This document shows, piece after piece, positions 1 through 6,227 of a stretch of DNA of 6,227 nucleotides. Where the stretch lies: positions 1-6,227 of the forward strand of contig DATGKK010000016.1 of assembly GCA_035294725.1 (NCBI GenBank). The letters run 5' to 3'. Positions within the stretch are counted from its first letter, which is position 1. The number at the start of each line of letters is the position of its first letter. The stretch comes from DATGKK01 sp035294725. GTDB lineage: Bacteria; Actinomycetota; Acidimicrobiia; Acidimicrobiales; Bog-793. The notes beneath the pieces are model-generated. The model made no database searches. It was not told the origin of the DNA and saw only the letters and a list, made by a program, of their open reading frames with translations. The translations under genes were made by a program, and so were the position numbers.

Positions 1-818
1 ACCGACCCGAGGTAAGTGCCGTAGGAGAAGCCGAGGTAGTTGAGCCGCGCCTGGCCGAGGGCGGCCCGGAGCCGGTCCATGTCCCGCGCGGTGTCGAGGG
101 TGCTCACGTGATCGAGCACCGCATACGGGGTGTCGCGCTCGCAGGTTCGCACGAACGCCCGGGTGCCGGCCACGACGCTCGCCACCTGCGAGGGGGTGGA
201 CGGCGCCGGGTCGAGCGCAAGGAGCCGCTCGAGCTCCGCCGCCGACCCGCAGCTCACCGGGTCGCTCTCCCCCACTCCCCTCGGGTCGAAGCTCACGAGG
301 TCGAAATGACGGCGAAGCGGTGCGAGCTGTGCCGCGACCCCGAGCAGGAACTGGACACCGCTACCGCCGGGGCCCCCCGGGTTGAGAACGAGGTCGGGCG
401 CGCCCGCCGGGTCGGCCGTCGCCGGCGCCTCGATGACGGCAAGGTGGAAGGTCGGGCCGCCCGGGTGCGAGTAGGACTCGGGCACCGCCAGGGTGGCGCA
501 GCGGAACGAGCCGTGGCAGGTATGCCAGACGAGCCGGCCTCGCCCCCCGAGCCCGTCGGCTGACCGGCCGGTGGTGGCCGGCGAGCCCCCCTCCTGCCGT
601 CCCCGCTGCCCCCCTTTGCTCGCGGGAGCGCCCGCCGAGCAGGCGCCGAGACCGAGCGCGAGCGCGAGCAGCCCGGCGAGAACAGGGCAGCGGGAACGCC
701 CGGCGAGCCGCCGCAGCCCGGACCGGGCGCGACAGCGCCGGGCGAGAGCGGGCGTGCGCCCCGGGACAGGGGAAGGGACGACGGGAGTGGACGTCGGCAA
801 GCCGCCCGAGTCTGCCAC
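1..818 (-). CDS. TAP-like alpha/beta-hydrolase lipoprotein (S33 tripeptidyl aminopeptidase type), 3' end outside window
   Basis: Probable secreted exopeptidase that removes short peptides from N-termini, anchored as a lipoprotein on the outer face of the membrane. The visible 272 residues show a hydrophobic stretch at about 46-58 ending in a lipobox LGAC with the lipidated Cys at 60. They then show the family's paired cysteines (WHTCHGSFRCATLAVP), the oxyanion-hole motif NPGGPGGSG at 146-154, the strand FDLVSFDPRGVG, and the nucleophile elbow GFSYG with Ser265 near the left edge. The catalytic Asp and His lie beyond the window. No in-frame ATG precedes these motifs. The frame is shared with the upstream DPP gene, whose TGA (849-851) bounds it, leaving GTG at 818 (chosen) or TTG at 800. 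Either gives an unusually long Arg-rich stretch before the hydrophobic core. Relatives are the Streptomyces SlpD/SlpE and mycobacterial Hip1/CaeA types. Family is secure; substrate and start are less so. Confidence 0.88.
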   Translation of the reverse strand, partial: MADSGGLPTSTPVVPSPVPGRTPALARRCRARSGLRRLAGRSRCPVLAGLLALALGLGACSAGAPASKGGQRGRQEGGSPATTGRSADGLGGRGRLVWHTCHGSFRCATLAVPESYSHPGGPTFHLAVIEAPATADPAGAPDLVLNPGGPGGSGVQFLLGVAAQLAPLRRHFDLVSFDPRGVGESDPVSCGSAAELERLLALDPAPSTPSQVASVVAGTRAFVRTCERDTPYAVLDHVSTLDTARDMDRLRAALGQARLNYLGFSYGTYLGS

Positions 819-821
819 CGC

Positions 822-826
822 CCTCC
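822..826 (-). promoter_or_regulatory. Candidate ribosome binding site for the TAP-like lipoprotein
   Basis: GGAGG lies in the 30-base gap after the DPP stop, with only 3 bases between it and the GTG at 818, which is tighter than usual. A second purine run, GGGAG at 830-834, sits 11 bases from the GTG. Neither is ideal, but together they favour GTG 818 over TTG 800, which has no purine-rich motif at a normal distance. No terminator-like hairpin is visible in the gap, which fits co-transcription with the gene upstream. Confidence 0.4.
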
Positions 827-848
827 GGTCTCCCGGCGTCGGCGTCCC

Positions 849-3101
849 TCAGGACGCCCGGCCGAGCTGGGCGACGAGCCAGCTCACGACCTGCTCTTCC
901 ATGAAGGCGCGATCCTCCTCCCGGCGGGGCAGGTGCCGCTCCGAGGGGAAGCACAACAGCTCGTAGCGGACGCGCGCCCGCACGAGCCGGTCGATGAGCC
1001 GGGCGGTGTGGCGGAAGTGCACGTTCTCGTCGATCAGGCCATGCACGAGCATGAGGGCGCCCTCGATGGAGCCGGCGTGCGTGAGCGCCGAGCTCTCCTC
1101 GTAGCCGTCCGGGTTCGACGACGGCGTCCCCATGTACCGCTCGGTGTAGTGCGTGTCGTAGCCGTCCCAGTCGGTCACGGGTGCGCCGGCAACGCCGGCC
1201 CGGAAGGTCGCGGGCGCGAGCTCGAGGAGGCGGAGCGTCATGTAGCCGCCGTAGCTCCACCCGTAGCAGGCGACGCGGGCCGGGTCGGCGAGGCCGCTCG
1301 ACACGGCCCACCTCACGGCCGCGAGCTGGTCCGCGACCTCGAGCGTCCCCATCCGCCGTGCGATCGCGGCTTCGAAGCGGAGCCCTCGGCGAGCGCTCCC
1401 CCGGTTGTCGACGACGATGACGCCGATCCCGTGGCGGCGGAGAGCCTGCGCCCGCAGCTCGACCGTCGGGCGCCAGTCGTCGACCGCCAGCTGCACGTGG
1501 GGCCCCCCGTACACCTGGACCACGAGGGGCGGCGGGCCGGTGCCATCCTGCCCGTGCAGCGAGGGCGCGTACCACAGGCCGTGGAGGACCGTCCCGTCGT
1601 CGGCAACCACCTGCACGGGTTCGGGCGGCTCGAGGCCGAGGCGGGCGATGCGCCCGTCGACCTCGTCGTGGAGCACCGCTATGACCGATCCGTCCGCAGT
1701 CGAGCGGACCTTGACCGTAGGAGGCGAGCCGAGCGACGCGTGCCGGTCGACGAACCAACGGCCGTCGGGGGAGACGGTCACCTCGTGGGTCCCGCGCCCT
1801 TCCGAGAGGCGCCGGAGCCGGCCGCCGGCAAGCGGCACCTCGTAGAGATGGCGCTCGGTCGCGCCGTCGGCCGTGCCCGTGACGAACGCGACCTTGCGCT
1901 GCTCGTCGACGCCTTCGAGCCGGTCGACCTGCCACTCGCCCTCCGTGAGGACCCGGACGAGCTCGCCACCGGCCCCACGCAGCTCGAGGTGGCGGAACCC
2001 GGTCCGCTCCGAGCTCCACAACCACTGCCCGTCGCCGAGCTCGCGGAAGTCGTCGTGCAGGTTGACGTAGGGCTCGCCCTCCTCGCGATGCAGGAGCGAG
2101 CTCGTTCCCGTCAAGGGATCGAGCGCGACGACGTCCAGGCGGTCTTGCGCCCGGGACTCGACCTCGGCGACGAGACCGCCGCCACGGAGCCAGTGGACCC
2201 GGGCGAGGTACTGGTCGCCGTCGCCGAGGTCCATCCACCGGATCTCGCCGCCGGACGCCGGCACGACGCCAAGGCGCACGCGGGCGTTGGCCCGGCCCGC
2301 GAAGGGGTAGCGGTGCCGCTCCTCGGCCGCCGGGCCGACCTCGTCGGAGCCCTGGTGCACGATCCGGTATTCCGGGACGTGCCGCTCGTCGACCTCGGCG
2401 AAGGCGAGGAGGGTGGAGTCCTCCGACCACCACAGCCCGTCGGCCCGGTCCATCTCCTCCTGCGCGACGTACTCCGCGAGCCCGTTGGAGAGCCCCTCCT
2501 CGGCGGTGTGGGTGAGGCGGCGCAGCTGCGCGGTGCCGAGGTCGAGCACATGTAGGTCACCCTCCCGGACGAAGGCGAGGCGGCTCCCGTCGGGCGAGAG
2601 CCGGGGAGCGACGACCTCACCGCCGGGCGGCCCGGCGGCGGCGTCGTCTCGGACTACGACCTCCACCTGCGGCGGTGCGTCGCCGGCCTGCAGGCCCCTC
2701 ACGACTCGAACCCCTCCGGGCAGCGGCACGGCAAGGGCGTCGGCGGCAGCCGCCCACGTGCACGAGGTCACCCCGACCCCGAGCTCGCGGGCCCGCTCCC
2801 GCCGGAGCTGCTCGTCGAGCGAGAGCTCCCTCCCGGCCACTGCCTGCGTCTGGAGGTCCACCTCGTGCCCCGGCCCGGCGACCTCGCCCTCCGGGGGGAG
2901 GCGGAGGGCGTAGAGGCGGCGGTCGAGTCCTCCGCTGGGATCGTGGAGGTAGGTGAGGACCCGCCCGTCGGGCGAGAAGGCCCACTGCACCGGGTAGCCC
3001 ATGCCCGGCAGGGGTCGCCGGGCGATCTCCTCGAAGGTGATCTCCTCGATGGTCACCTCGGCCGGACGGTTCGCCGCCGCCGGCTCGTCAGGAGCGGTCA
3101 T
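849..3101 (-). CDS. S9B prolyl peptidase, DPP8/DPP9-like dipeptidyl peptidase (750 aa)
   Basis: Serine exopeptidase predicted to release X-Pro or X-Ala dipeptides from peptide N-termini. No signal peptide or membrane segment is seen, so it is probably cytoplasmic. Residues about 25-485 form a WD-like beta-propeller with repeated SPDG blades. The segment EYVAQEEMDR..GLWWS carries the Glu pair (E215/E216) that in this family holds the substrate amino terminus. The alpha/beta-hydrolase domain (about 495-750) has VYGGPHVQL, VVDNRGSARRGLRFE, the nucleophile motif GWSYGGY (Ser616), AGAPVTDWDGYDTHYTERYMG, Asp691 in LIDENVHF and His723 in PSERH. QEEMDR, RGLRFE, DENVHF and ERH match DPP8/DPP9 more than classic DPP IV. 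The frame stays open to a TTG at 3119, but ATG 3101 is preferred because a TAGCGT hexamer ends 7 bases upstream (leaderless). The TAP-like lipoprotein follows 30 bases downstream, probably in the same operon. Confidence 0.94.
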   Translation of the reverse strand: MTAPDEPAAANRPAEVTIEEITFEEIARRPLPGMGYPVQWAFSPDGRVLTYLHDPSGGLDRRLYALRLPPEGEVAGPGHEVDLQTQAVAGRELSLDEQLRRERARELGVGVTSCTWAAAADALAVPLPGGVRVVRGLQAGDAPPQVEVVVRDDAAAGPPGGEVVAPRLSPDGSRLAFVREGDLHVLDLGTAQLRRLTHTAEEGLSNGLAEYVAQEEMDRADGLWWSEDSTLLAFAEVDERHVPEYRIVHQGSDEVGPAAEERHRYPFAGRANARVRLGVVPASGGEIRWMDLGDGDQYLARVHWLRGGGLVAEVESRAQDRLDVVALDPLTGTSSLLHREEGEPYVNLHDDFRELGDGQWLWSSERTGFRHLELRGAGGELVRVLTEGEWQVDRLEGVDEQRKVAFVTGTADGATERHLYEVPLAGGRLRRLSEGRGTHEVTVSPDGRWFVDRHASLGSPPTVKVRSTADGSVIAVLHDEVDGRIARLGLEPPEPVQVVADDGTVLHGLWYAPSLHGQDGTGPPPLVVQVYGGPHVQLAVDDWRPTVELRAQALRRHGIGVIVVDNRGSARRGLRFEAAIARRMGTLEVADQLAAVRWAVSSGLADPARVACYGWSYGGYMTLRLLELAPATFRAGVAGAPVTDWDGYDTHYTERYMGTPSSNPDGYEESSALTHAGSIEGALMLVHGLIDENVHFRHTARLIDRLVRARVRYELLCFPSERHLPRREEDRAFMEEQVVSWLVAQLGRAS

Positions 3102-3108
3102 GGCGGGC

Positions 3109-3114
3109 ACGCTA
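3109..3114 (-). promoter_or_regulatory. Putative -10 element of a leaderless promoter for the DPP-like gene
   Basis: Read on the minus strand, TAGCGT fits the actinobacterial TANNNT -10 pattern and is followed by 7 bases and then ATG 3101, so transcription would begin at or next to the start codon. No Shine-Dalgarno lies before this ATG. I see no TTGACA-like -35 at 16-19 bases, which keeps confidence modest. Confidence 0.45.
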
Positions 3115-3133
3115 CCCAACCCCGAGATGGGCC

Positions 3134-3143
3134 CTGGGTCCAG
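3134..3143. repeat. Short perfect inverted repeat CTGGGTCCAG in the divergent intergenic region
   Basis: A 10-base palindrome made of two 4-base arms around GT lies between the two putative divergent promoters, about 20 bases upstream of the minus-strand -10 element. It could be a small operator half-site pair. At this length in GC-rich DNA it may equally be chance. Confidence 0.15.
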
Positions 3144-3209
3144 CCTTCAATCGTCACGAGGACCGCAACAATTTCTTGGGGCCGCCGCCGTGCGCCTGGC
3201 GGCCTCCGG

Positions 3210-3215
3210 TAACGT
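3210..3215 (+). promoter_or_regulatory. Putative -10 element of a leaderless promoter for the ferritin-like gene
   Basis: TAACGT matches TANNNT and is separated by 6 bases (GATGAC) from ATG 3222, placing the expected transcription start on the start codon. The preceding bases contain no GGAGG-type ribosome binding site. There is no clear -35. A weaker alternative (TTCAAT at 3146, AACAAT at 3167-3172) lies in an AT-richer patch of the same gap. Confidence 0.5.
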
Positions 3216-3221
3216 GATGAC

Positions 3222-4328
3222 ATGGCGGCCGGCACGGACCAGCTCGAGTACGCCGAGGAGGAGCTGCTCGCGAGCCACGACTACGCCGAGCCGCTCGTCG
3301 CCGATGGGATCAGGTGCCACGGCGGCTTCGACGCCGACGGCCACTACGTCTCACCCCGGACGAAGCACCGGTGGCCCGCCATCCGGGCCTGGGAGGCAGC
3401 GCGTGAGGAGCAGTTCGGCACGCCGCTGCTCGACGTCCCGCTCGACACCTGGCCGGCGAGCTTCCCCAACGTCGAGCAGTCGAAGTTCCTCATCCGCCAC
3501 GGCGTGCCCGGCCCGACCATCGCCAGCCTCACGAGGATCGGCACCGTCGAGGGCTTCGGGGGCATGCTGCGCCTCCTGCCCGTCCCGGACTTCTCCCGGC
3601 TGTTCGTGGAGGACGTGCGTGGCACGGCGATCGCCCACATCGACCGCGGACTGTTCGAGGCCCATGCCCGCGACGAGGCGGGCCACGAGGGTGAGGCAGG
3701 GCACAAGGAGATGTGGTTCGTCGCCCGCGACCTCGCGTTCGAGCACCCGGTCTCCGAGGACGAGACCGCCCGCATGATCGAGCGCATGGGGATCGGAGGC
3801 GGCCGCTCCCGCGCTCCAGAGCAGGCGACGAAGGCGGACGCGCGAGCCGGCCGGCTGCTCCCCGACGGGATCGACGACCGCCTCGAGGTGCTCATCTCGC
3901 GCATGATCGGTCTGCTGCTCATCGAGATCTCGGCCTTCCACAGCTTCGCGTGGGCCGAGGCCGTCCTCTCCGACGAGGAGCTCGTCGCGGGCGAGGGTGC
4001 CGCCGCCGAGCTCGTCCGCCACATCCGGTCGGACGAGACCCCGCATGTGGCATGGCTCCGCACCGCCCTGTCGGAGATGCGCGACCGCACCTTCGTCGGC
4101 GAGGACGGCCGGCGCTACCCCGGGACCGAGATGATCGGGCGCTTGTGGGACCGAGGCGTCGACGAGTCGCTCCACGTGCGCCGACAGGAGAACCTCGCCG
4201 GGACCTGGCGCGAGATCGAGCACGCCGTCGCGGGGCGGCGCGACAAGGACGACCTCCTCGCCGAGATGATGAGCCTCGGCACCGTCGTGCGCCAGGAGGA
4301 CGGCACCTTCGTCGAGGGCAACGGCTGA
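3222..4328 (+). CDS. Ferritin-like di-iron domain protein of unknown function (368 aa)
   Basis: I do not recognise the family. The protein has no signal peptide or membrane anchor and looks soluble. Residues 1-120 have no motif I know, with a conserved-looking stretch GVPGPTIASLTRIGTVEGFGG at 94-114. From about 127 it is mostly helical and rich in metal-ligand patterns. There are two overlapping ExxH motifs in DEAGHEGEAGHKEMW (E152/H155 and E158/H161), a hydrophobic helix LLLIEISAFHSFAWAEAVL with E235, H240 and E246, an ExxH at E272/H275 (SDETPHVAW) and another at E315/H318 (DESLHV). Two ExxH helices plus isolated Glu helices is the layout of ferritin-like di-iron oxygenases such as the AurF and rubrerythrin classes. 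At 368 residues it is much longer than ferritin or rubrerythrin. A Gly/Arg/Ala-rich linker at about 190-212 separates the helical halves. It stands alone on the plus strand between peptidase genes. Assignment as a redox or oxygenase metalloprotein is inference. A heme-oxygenase-like di-iron fold is the main alternative. Confidence 0.85.
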   Translation: MAAGTDQLEYAEEELLASHDYAEPLVADGIRCHGGFDADGHYVSPRTKHRWPAIRAWEAAREEQFGTPLLDVPLDTWPASFPNVEQSKFLIRHGVPGPTIASLTRIGTVEGFGGMLRLLPVPDFSRLFVEDVRGTAIAHIDRGLFEAHARDEAGHEGEAGHKEMWFVARDLAFEHPVSEDETARMIERMGIGGGRSRAPEQATKADARAGRLLPDGIDDRLEVLISRMIGLLLIEISAFHSFAWAEAVLSDEELVAGEGAAAELVRHIRSDETPHVAWLRTALSEMRDRTFVGEDGRRYPGTEMIGRLWDRGVDESLHVRRQENLAGTWREIEHAVAGRRDKDDLLAEMMSLGTVVRQEDGTFVEGNG

Positions 4329-4342
4329 GCAAAGGGCCGGAA

Positions 4343-4380
4343 CGGCGCATGGACCGGCCCGTGAGCCGGGCCATGCGCCG
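4343..4380. terminator. Strong hairpin between convergent genes, probable bidirectional terminator
   Basis: The outer stem pairs CGGCGCATGG (4343-4352) with CCATGCGCCG (4371-4380), 10 bp. After an A/G mismatch an inner stem pairs CCGGC (4354-4358) with GCCGG (4365-4369) around the 6-base loop CCGTGA. It sits 14 bases after the stop of the di-iron gene and 21 bases beyond the stop of the S53 gene, so it can serve both. No real T-tract follows on the plus strand. On the minus strand only a short CCCTTTGCT comes after it. Stem-only terminators are common in high-GC actinobacteria. Confidence 0.7.
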
Positions 4381-4401
4381 CCGCCACAGACGACCGACGA
4401 C

Positions 4402-6192
4402 TCAGCGCCTCCCGAGCGCCGCGCTCAGCAACGCCGTGTCGAAGCTTCCGATCCCCGTGGTGAAGTCGTAGCCGGGCAGCGCGGTGTACAGGCCGTTCGT
4501 GCCGATCGTGACGTCGTGGAAGCCCTTCGGCTCGACGGGGGCGGCACCCGGGGCGTTGACCGCGTTGTAGAGACCGTAGAAGTCGATCGAGGCGACGCCG
4601 AGCGAGTTGTCGTGCGCACTCTGGATCCTTGCGAACAGCCCCATCGAGGCAGGGCTCGACACGCTCGTTCCGCCGACGTAGTTCTCCTTCTTTGCCTGCC
4701 AGACGATCACCGGCGACAGGTTCGGATCGGCGTCCGCTGCGATGTCGGGCACTCCCCGGCCACCCGTCGGGAGGTACTGCACGCCTGCCGAGGCGGGGTT
4801 GGCGATCGAGGTCCAGTTGCCCGGGGTCTCGACGTCGCTGATGCCGCCGCCGCCGCCGACCCAGGACAGCTCCTCCATGTAGGTCCCTGACGCCGTCGCG
4901 AGGAGCGAGGTGCCTCCGACGGCGGTCGTCCAGGTGCCGTCGGCCGGCCAGCTCGTGCCCGGCACCCCGCCGGGAACGCCGGTCGACGCGATCTCGGGGC
5001 AGGCGTAGCCGTTGTCGCCGGAGGAGGCAAAGAAGCTCTGGCCCTGCAGAGCACCCTCCTCCAGCACCTCGTCGGTCGCCACCATCGAGCCGTCCAGCCA
5101 CGGCTGGATGTCGCACTCTCCGAGCGAAGCGGAGCCGAGAAGAGCCCTGTCCTGCTCGACGAACATGTTGATGGCGCGGGCGACGTCGGCGTCGTCCAGA
5201 GTGGCGATGTCGTAGATGTACTCGTGGTGGACGTTGCCGGCGATCTCGGTCGACATCTGGGTGTCGAGATCCCATTCGAGGTTGCCCGTGTACGGATTGC
5301 CGTCCACGACATCGGCCTTCGGTGCGGTGTACACCACGCTCACGCGCGCGAGCGCCGCGTGCTCCTTGTGCTCGGCGTAGCGGAGATCGGCGATGGTGGG
5401 GCTCATGTCGCCCGACGCGATCACGGCAACGCTCGTCCTCGTGGCCCACGGCATCGAGGAGGCTCCGTAGATCTTGGCGAGCTGCCGAGGAGTGAACCCG
5501 GAGGTGTCAGGGGTACCGATCCCGGCCAGCTGGCGAGCCTGAGCGCGCTCGAGCGGAGTGAGCTCGGCAGCGCCGTGCCGGACGACGTGCGGCAGGTCCA
5601 TCTGCACGTCGGACAGCCCGAGCACCGAGAGCACCTCTCCCGAGAACCGCGCGGGGACCATGGCTCGCCTCGTGTTCGCATAGACCGTGCGCCCGCCGAA
5701 GCGGAACAGGCCGAGCGCGGTGTGGAACGCCCGTTCGGCCACGCGAGCGGTCCCTGTTGCGTCGACGAAGAGCCGGTCGGGCTCGACGGTGACCTGCGAG
5801 AAGCCCGCGCCCTTGAGCCAGGCCGCCACTGCGGAGGTCTCGCGGGTGGACGGAGCAAAGCGGCTGGCCACCTCCGCGGGGGTGAGGAAGTGACCGAAGC
5901 TCTTCGAGCCGGGGGTCGAGGTCGCCTCGGCGAGCGCCGCCAAGCCGTCGGGGTGCCGCGCCGCCAGCACGACGCTCACCTCGAGCCGGGTCGATCCGGG
6001 GGAGCCGCCAAGCGCCACCGCGCCGGTCATCGGGAGAGCTCTCGTGTGCGTCGGCGCCCAAGTAGTTGCGGCGGACGTCACCGAGGCCTGGGCGGCGCCG
6101 GACGAGGCTGCCGGCACCCCGAGCGCCGCTGCCCCGACCAGGAGGAGGGCTCCCGCACCTCCCGACACAGCTCTTCGTCGTGTTGCTCGCAT
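4402..6192 (-). CDS. Secreted S53 serine-carboxyl peptidase (sedolisin/kumamolisin type, 596 aa preproenzyme)
   Basis: Secreted endopeptidase, in this family usually acid-active, made as a prepro-protein. Residues 1-36 are a signal peptide (Arg-rich start, hydrophobic core GALLLVGAAALGV, likely cleavage after AQA36). About 60-200 is the pro-kumamolisin activation domain (TPGSKSFGHFLTPAEVASRF, ending near VLSVLGLSDVQ). The catalytic domain starts around 225-235 (GFTPRQLAKIYG). It holds Glu306 and Asp310 in NLEWDLD, oxyanion Asp393 in SSGDNGY and nucleophile Ser510 in GGTSVSSP. The spacings match kumamolisin E78/D82/D164/S278 closely. The Ca-site signature appears at the end (GFHDVTIG with Asp560, and LPGYDFTTGIGS with Asp576). 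There is no C-terminal extension or anchor. Only two cysteines occur after the signal peptide (360 and 398), possibly a disulfide. ATG 6192 is supported by a good ribosome binding site. It converges on the di-iron gene and is transcribed from beyond the right edge. Confidence 0.95.
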   Translation of the reverse strand: MRATRRRAVSGGAGALLLVGAAALGVPAASSGAAQASVTSAATTWAPTHTRALPMTGAVALGGSPGSTRLEVSVVLAARHPDGLAALAEATSTPGSKSFGHFLTPAEVASRFAPSTRETSAVAAWLKGAGFSQVTVEPDRLFVDATGTARVAERAFHTALGLFRFGGRTVYANTRRAMVPARFSGEVLSVLGLSDVQMDLPHVVRHGAAELTPLERAQARQLAGIGTPDTSGFTPRQLAKIYGASSMPWATRTSVAVIASGDMSPTIADLRYAEHKEHAALARVSVVYTAPKADVVDGNPYTGNLEWDLDTQMSTEIAGNVHHEYIYDIATLDDADVARAINMFVEQDRALLGSASLGECDIQPWLDGSMVATDEVLEEGALQGQSFFASSGDNGYACPEIASTGVPGGVPGTSWPADGTWTTAVGGTSLLATASGTYMEELSWVGGGGGISDVETPGNWTSIANPASAGVQYLPTGGRGVPDIAADADPNLSPVIVWQAKKENYVGGTSVSSPASMGLFARIQSAHDNSLGVASIDFYGLYNAVNAPGAAPVEPKGFHDVTIGTNGLYTALPGYDFTTGIGSFDTALLSAALGRR

Positions 6193-6198
6193 CTCCTG

Positions 6199-6204
6199 CT
6201 CCTT
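6199..6204 (-). promoter_or_regulatory. Ribosome binding site of the S53 peptidase gene
   Basis: AAGGAG on the minus strand is separated by 6 bases from ATG 6192, a canonical arrangement that fixes the start. It contrasts with the two divergent genes in the middle of the window, which lack any such site. The promoter is not visible: only 35 bases upstream of the start are included. Confidence 0.85.
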
Positions 6205-6227
6205 CGCTCTCGTCGTGGTCGCACGCC

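Noticed and set aside
108..563. A 151-codon plus-strand frame opposite the lipoprotein gene
   Set aside because: The minus strand here encodes the conserved NPGGPGGSG and GFSYG motifs of a TAP-like hydrolase; the plus-strand product is Arg/Ala-rich with no domain.
361..2433. A 690-codon open frame on the minus strand overlapping the DPP-like gene and part of the lipoprotein gene
   Set aside because: Its product is almost wholly Arg, Ala, Pro and Gly with no domain, and it lies in another frame of two genes with clear catalytic motifs. It is a high-GC shadow.
933..2555. A 540-codon open frame on the plus strand antisense to the DPP-like gene
   Set aside because: Low-complexity Val/Glu/Arg/Ala/Asp composition typical of the antisense of GC-biased codons; no recognisable domain or ribosome binding site.
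3102..3119. Six-codon N-terminal extension of the DPP-like protein from TTG 3119
   Set aside because: It has no ribosome binding site, and the TAGCGT -10 hexamer would lie inside it. ATG 3101 fits a leaderless start.
3351..4223. Open frames of 248 and 290 codons antisense to the di-iron protein gene
   Set aside because: No motif. The plus-strand frame has repeated ExxH motifs, coherent helices and a well-placed promoter element, and it explains the region better.
4115..5449. A 444-codon minus-strand frame overlapping the S53 gene
   Set aside because: Out-of-frame shadow of the peptidase with Arg/Gly/His-rich composition; it spans the terminator hairpin and runs into the convergent gene.
1..6227. 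Search for tRNA/rRNA genes, CRISPR repeats, insertion sequence ends, attachment sites and riboswitches
   Set aside because: No clover-leaf, regularly spaced repeat, terminal inverted repeat or transposase/integrase signature was seen by eye. Short GCC/CGG runs are ordinary for this base composition.

Overview
The window is very GC-rich, with strong G/C preference at third codon positions and abundant GTG/CTC/GCC/GAC codons. This fits a high-GC actinobacterium (Actinomycetota). An acidimicrobial-type lineage is possible, because an S53 acid peptidase sits beside apparently leaderless genes, but the sequence alone does not prove a taxon. Gene density is high. There is no rRNA, tRNA, CRISPR array, transposon or phage gene.

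Layout, left to right. (1) 1-818, minus strand: the first 272 codons of a secreted lipoprotein alpha/beta-hydrolase of the tripeptidyl-aminopeptidase (TAP, S33) type, cut by the left edge. (2) 849-3101, minus strand: a complete S9B prolyl peptidase that resembles DPP8/DPP9. It is probably co-transcribed with gene 1, since only 30 bases separate them. (3) 3102-3221: a 120-base divergent intergenic region. On each strand a TANNNT hexamer sits 6-7 bases before an ATG, with no Shine-Dalgarno, so both flanking genes look leaderless. (4) 3222-4328, plus strand: a 368-residue protein with ferritin-like di-iron ExxH motifs and no function I recognise. (5) 4329-4401: a convergent gap with a strong hairpin, probably a shared bidirectional terminator. 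(6) 4402-6192, minus strand: a complete secreted sedolisin/kumamolisin-type S53 serine-carboxyl peptidase with signal peptide, propeptide and full catalytic set, preceded by a canonical ribosome binding site.

Three of the four genes are peptidases that could act in series: S53 endoproteolysis outside the cell, the lipoprotein exopeptidase at the outer face of the membrane, and the DPP-like enzyme removing X-Pro/X-Ala dipeptides in the cytoplasm. That is inference from families and proximity. The di-iron protein between them has no evident link to peptide breakdown and is the least explained item. I saw no convincing evidence of a wholly new multi-gene system.
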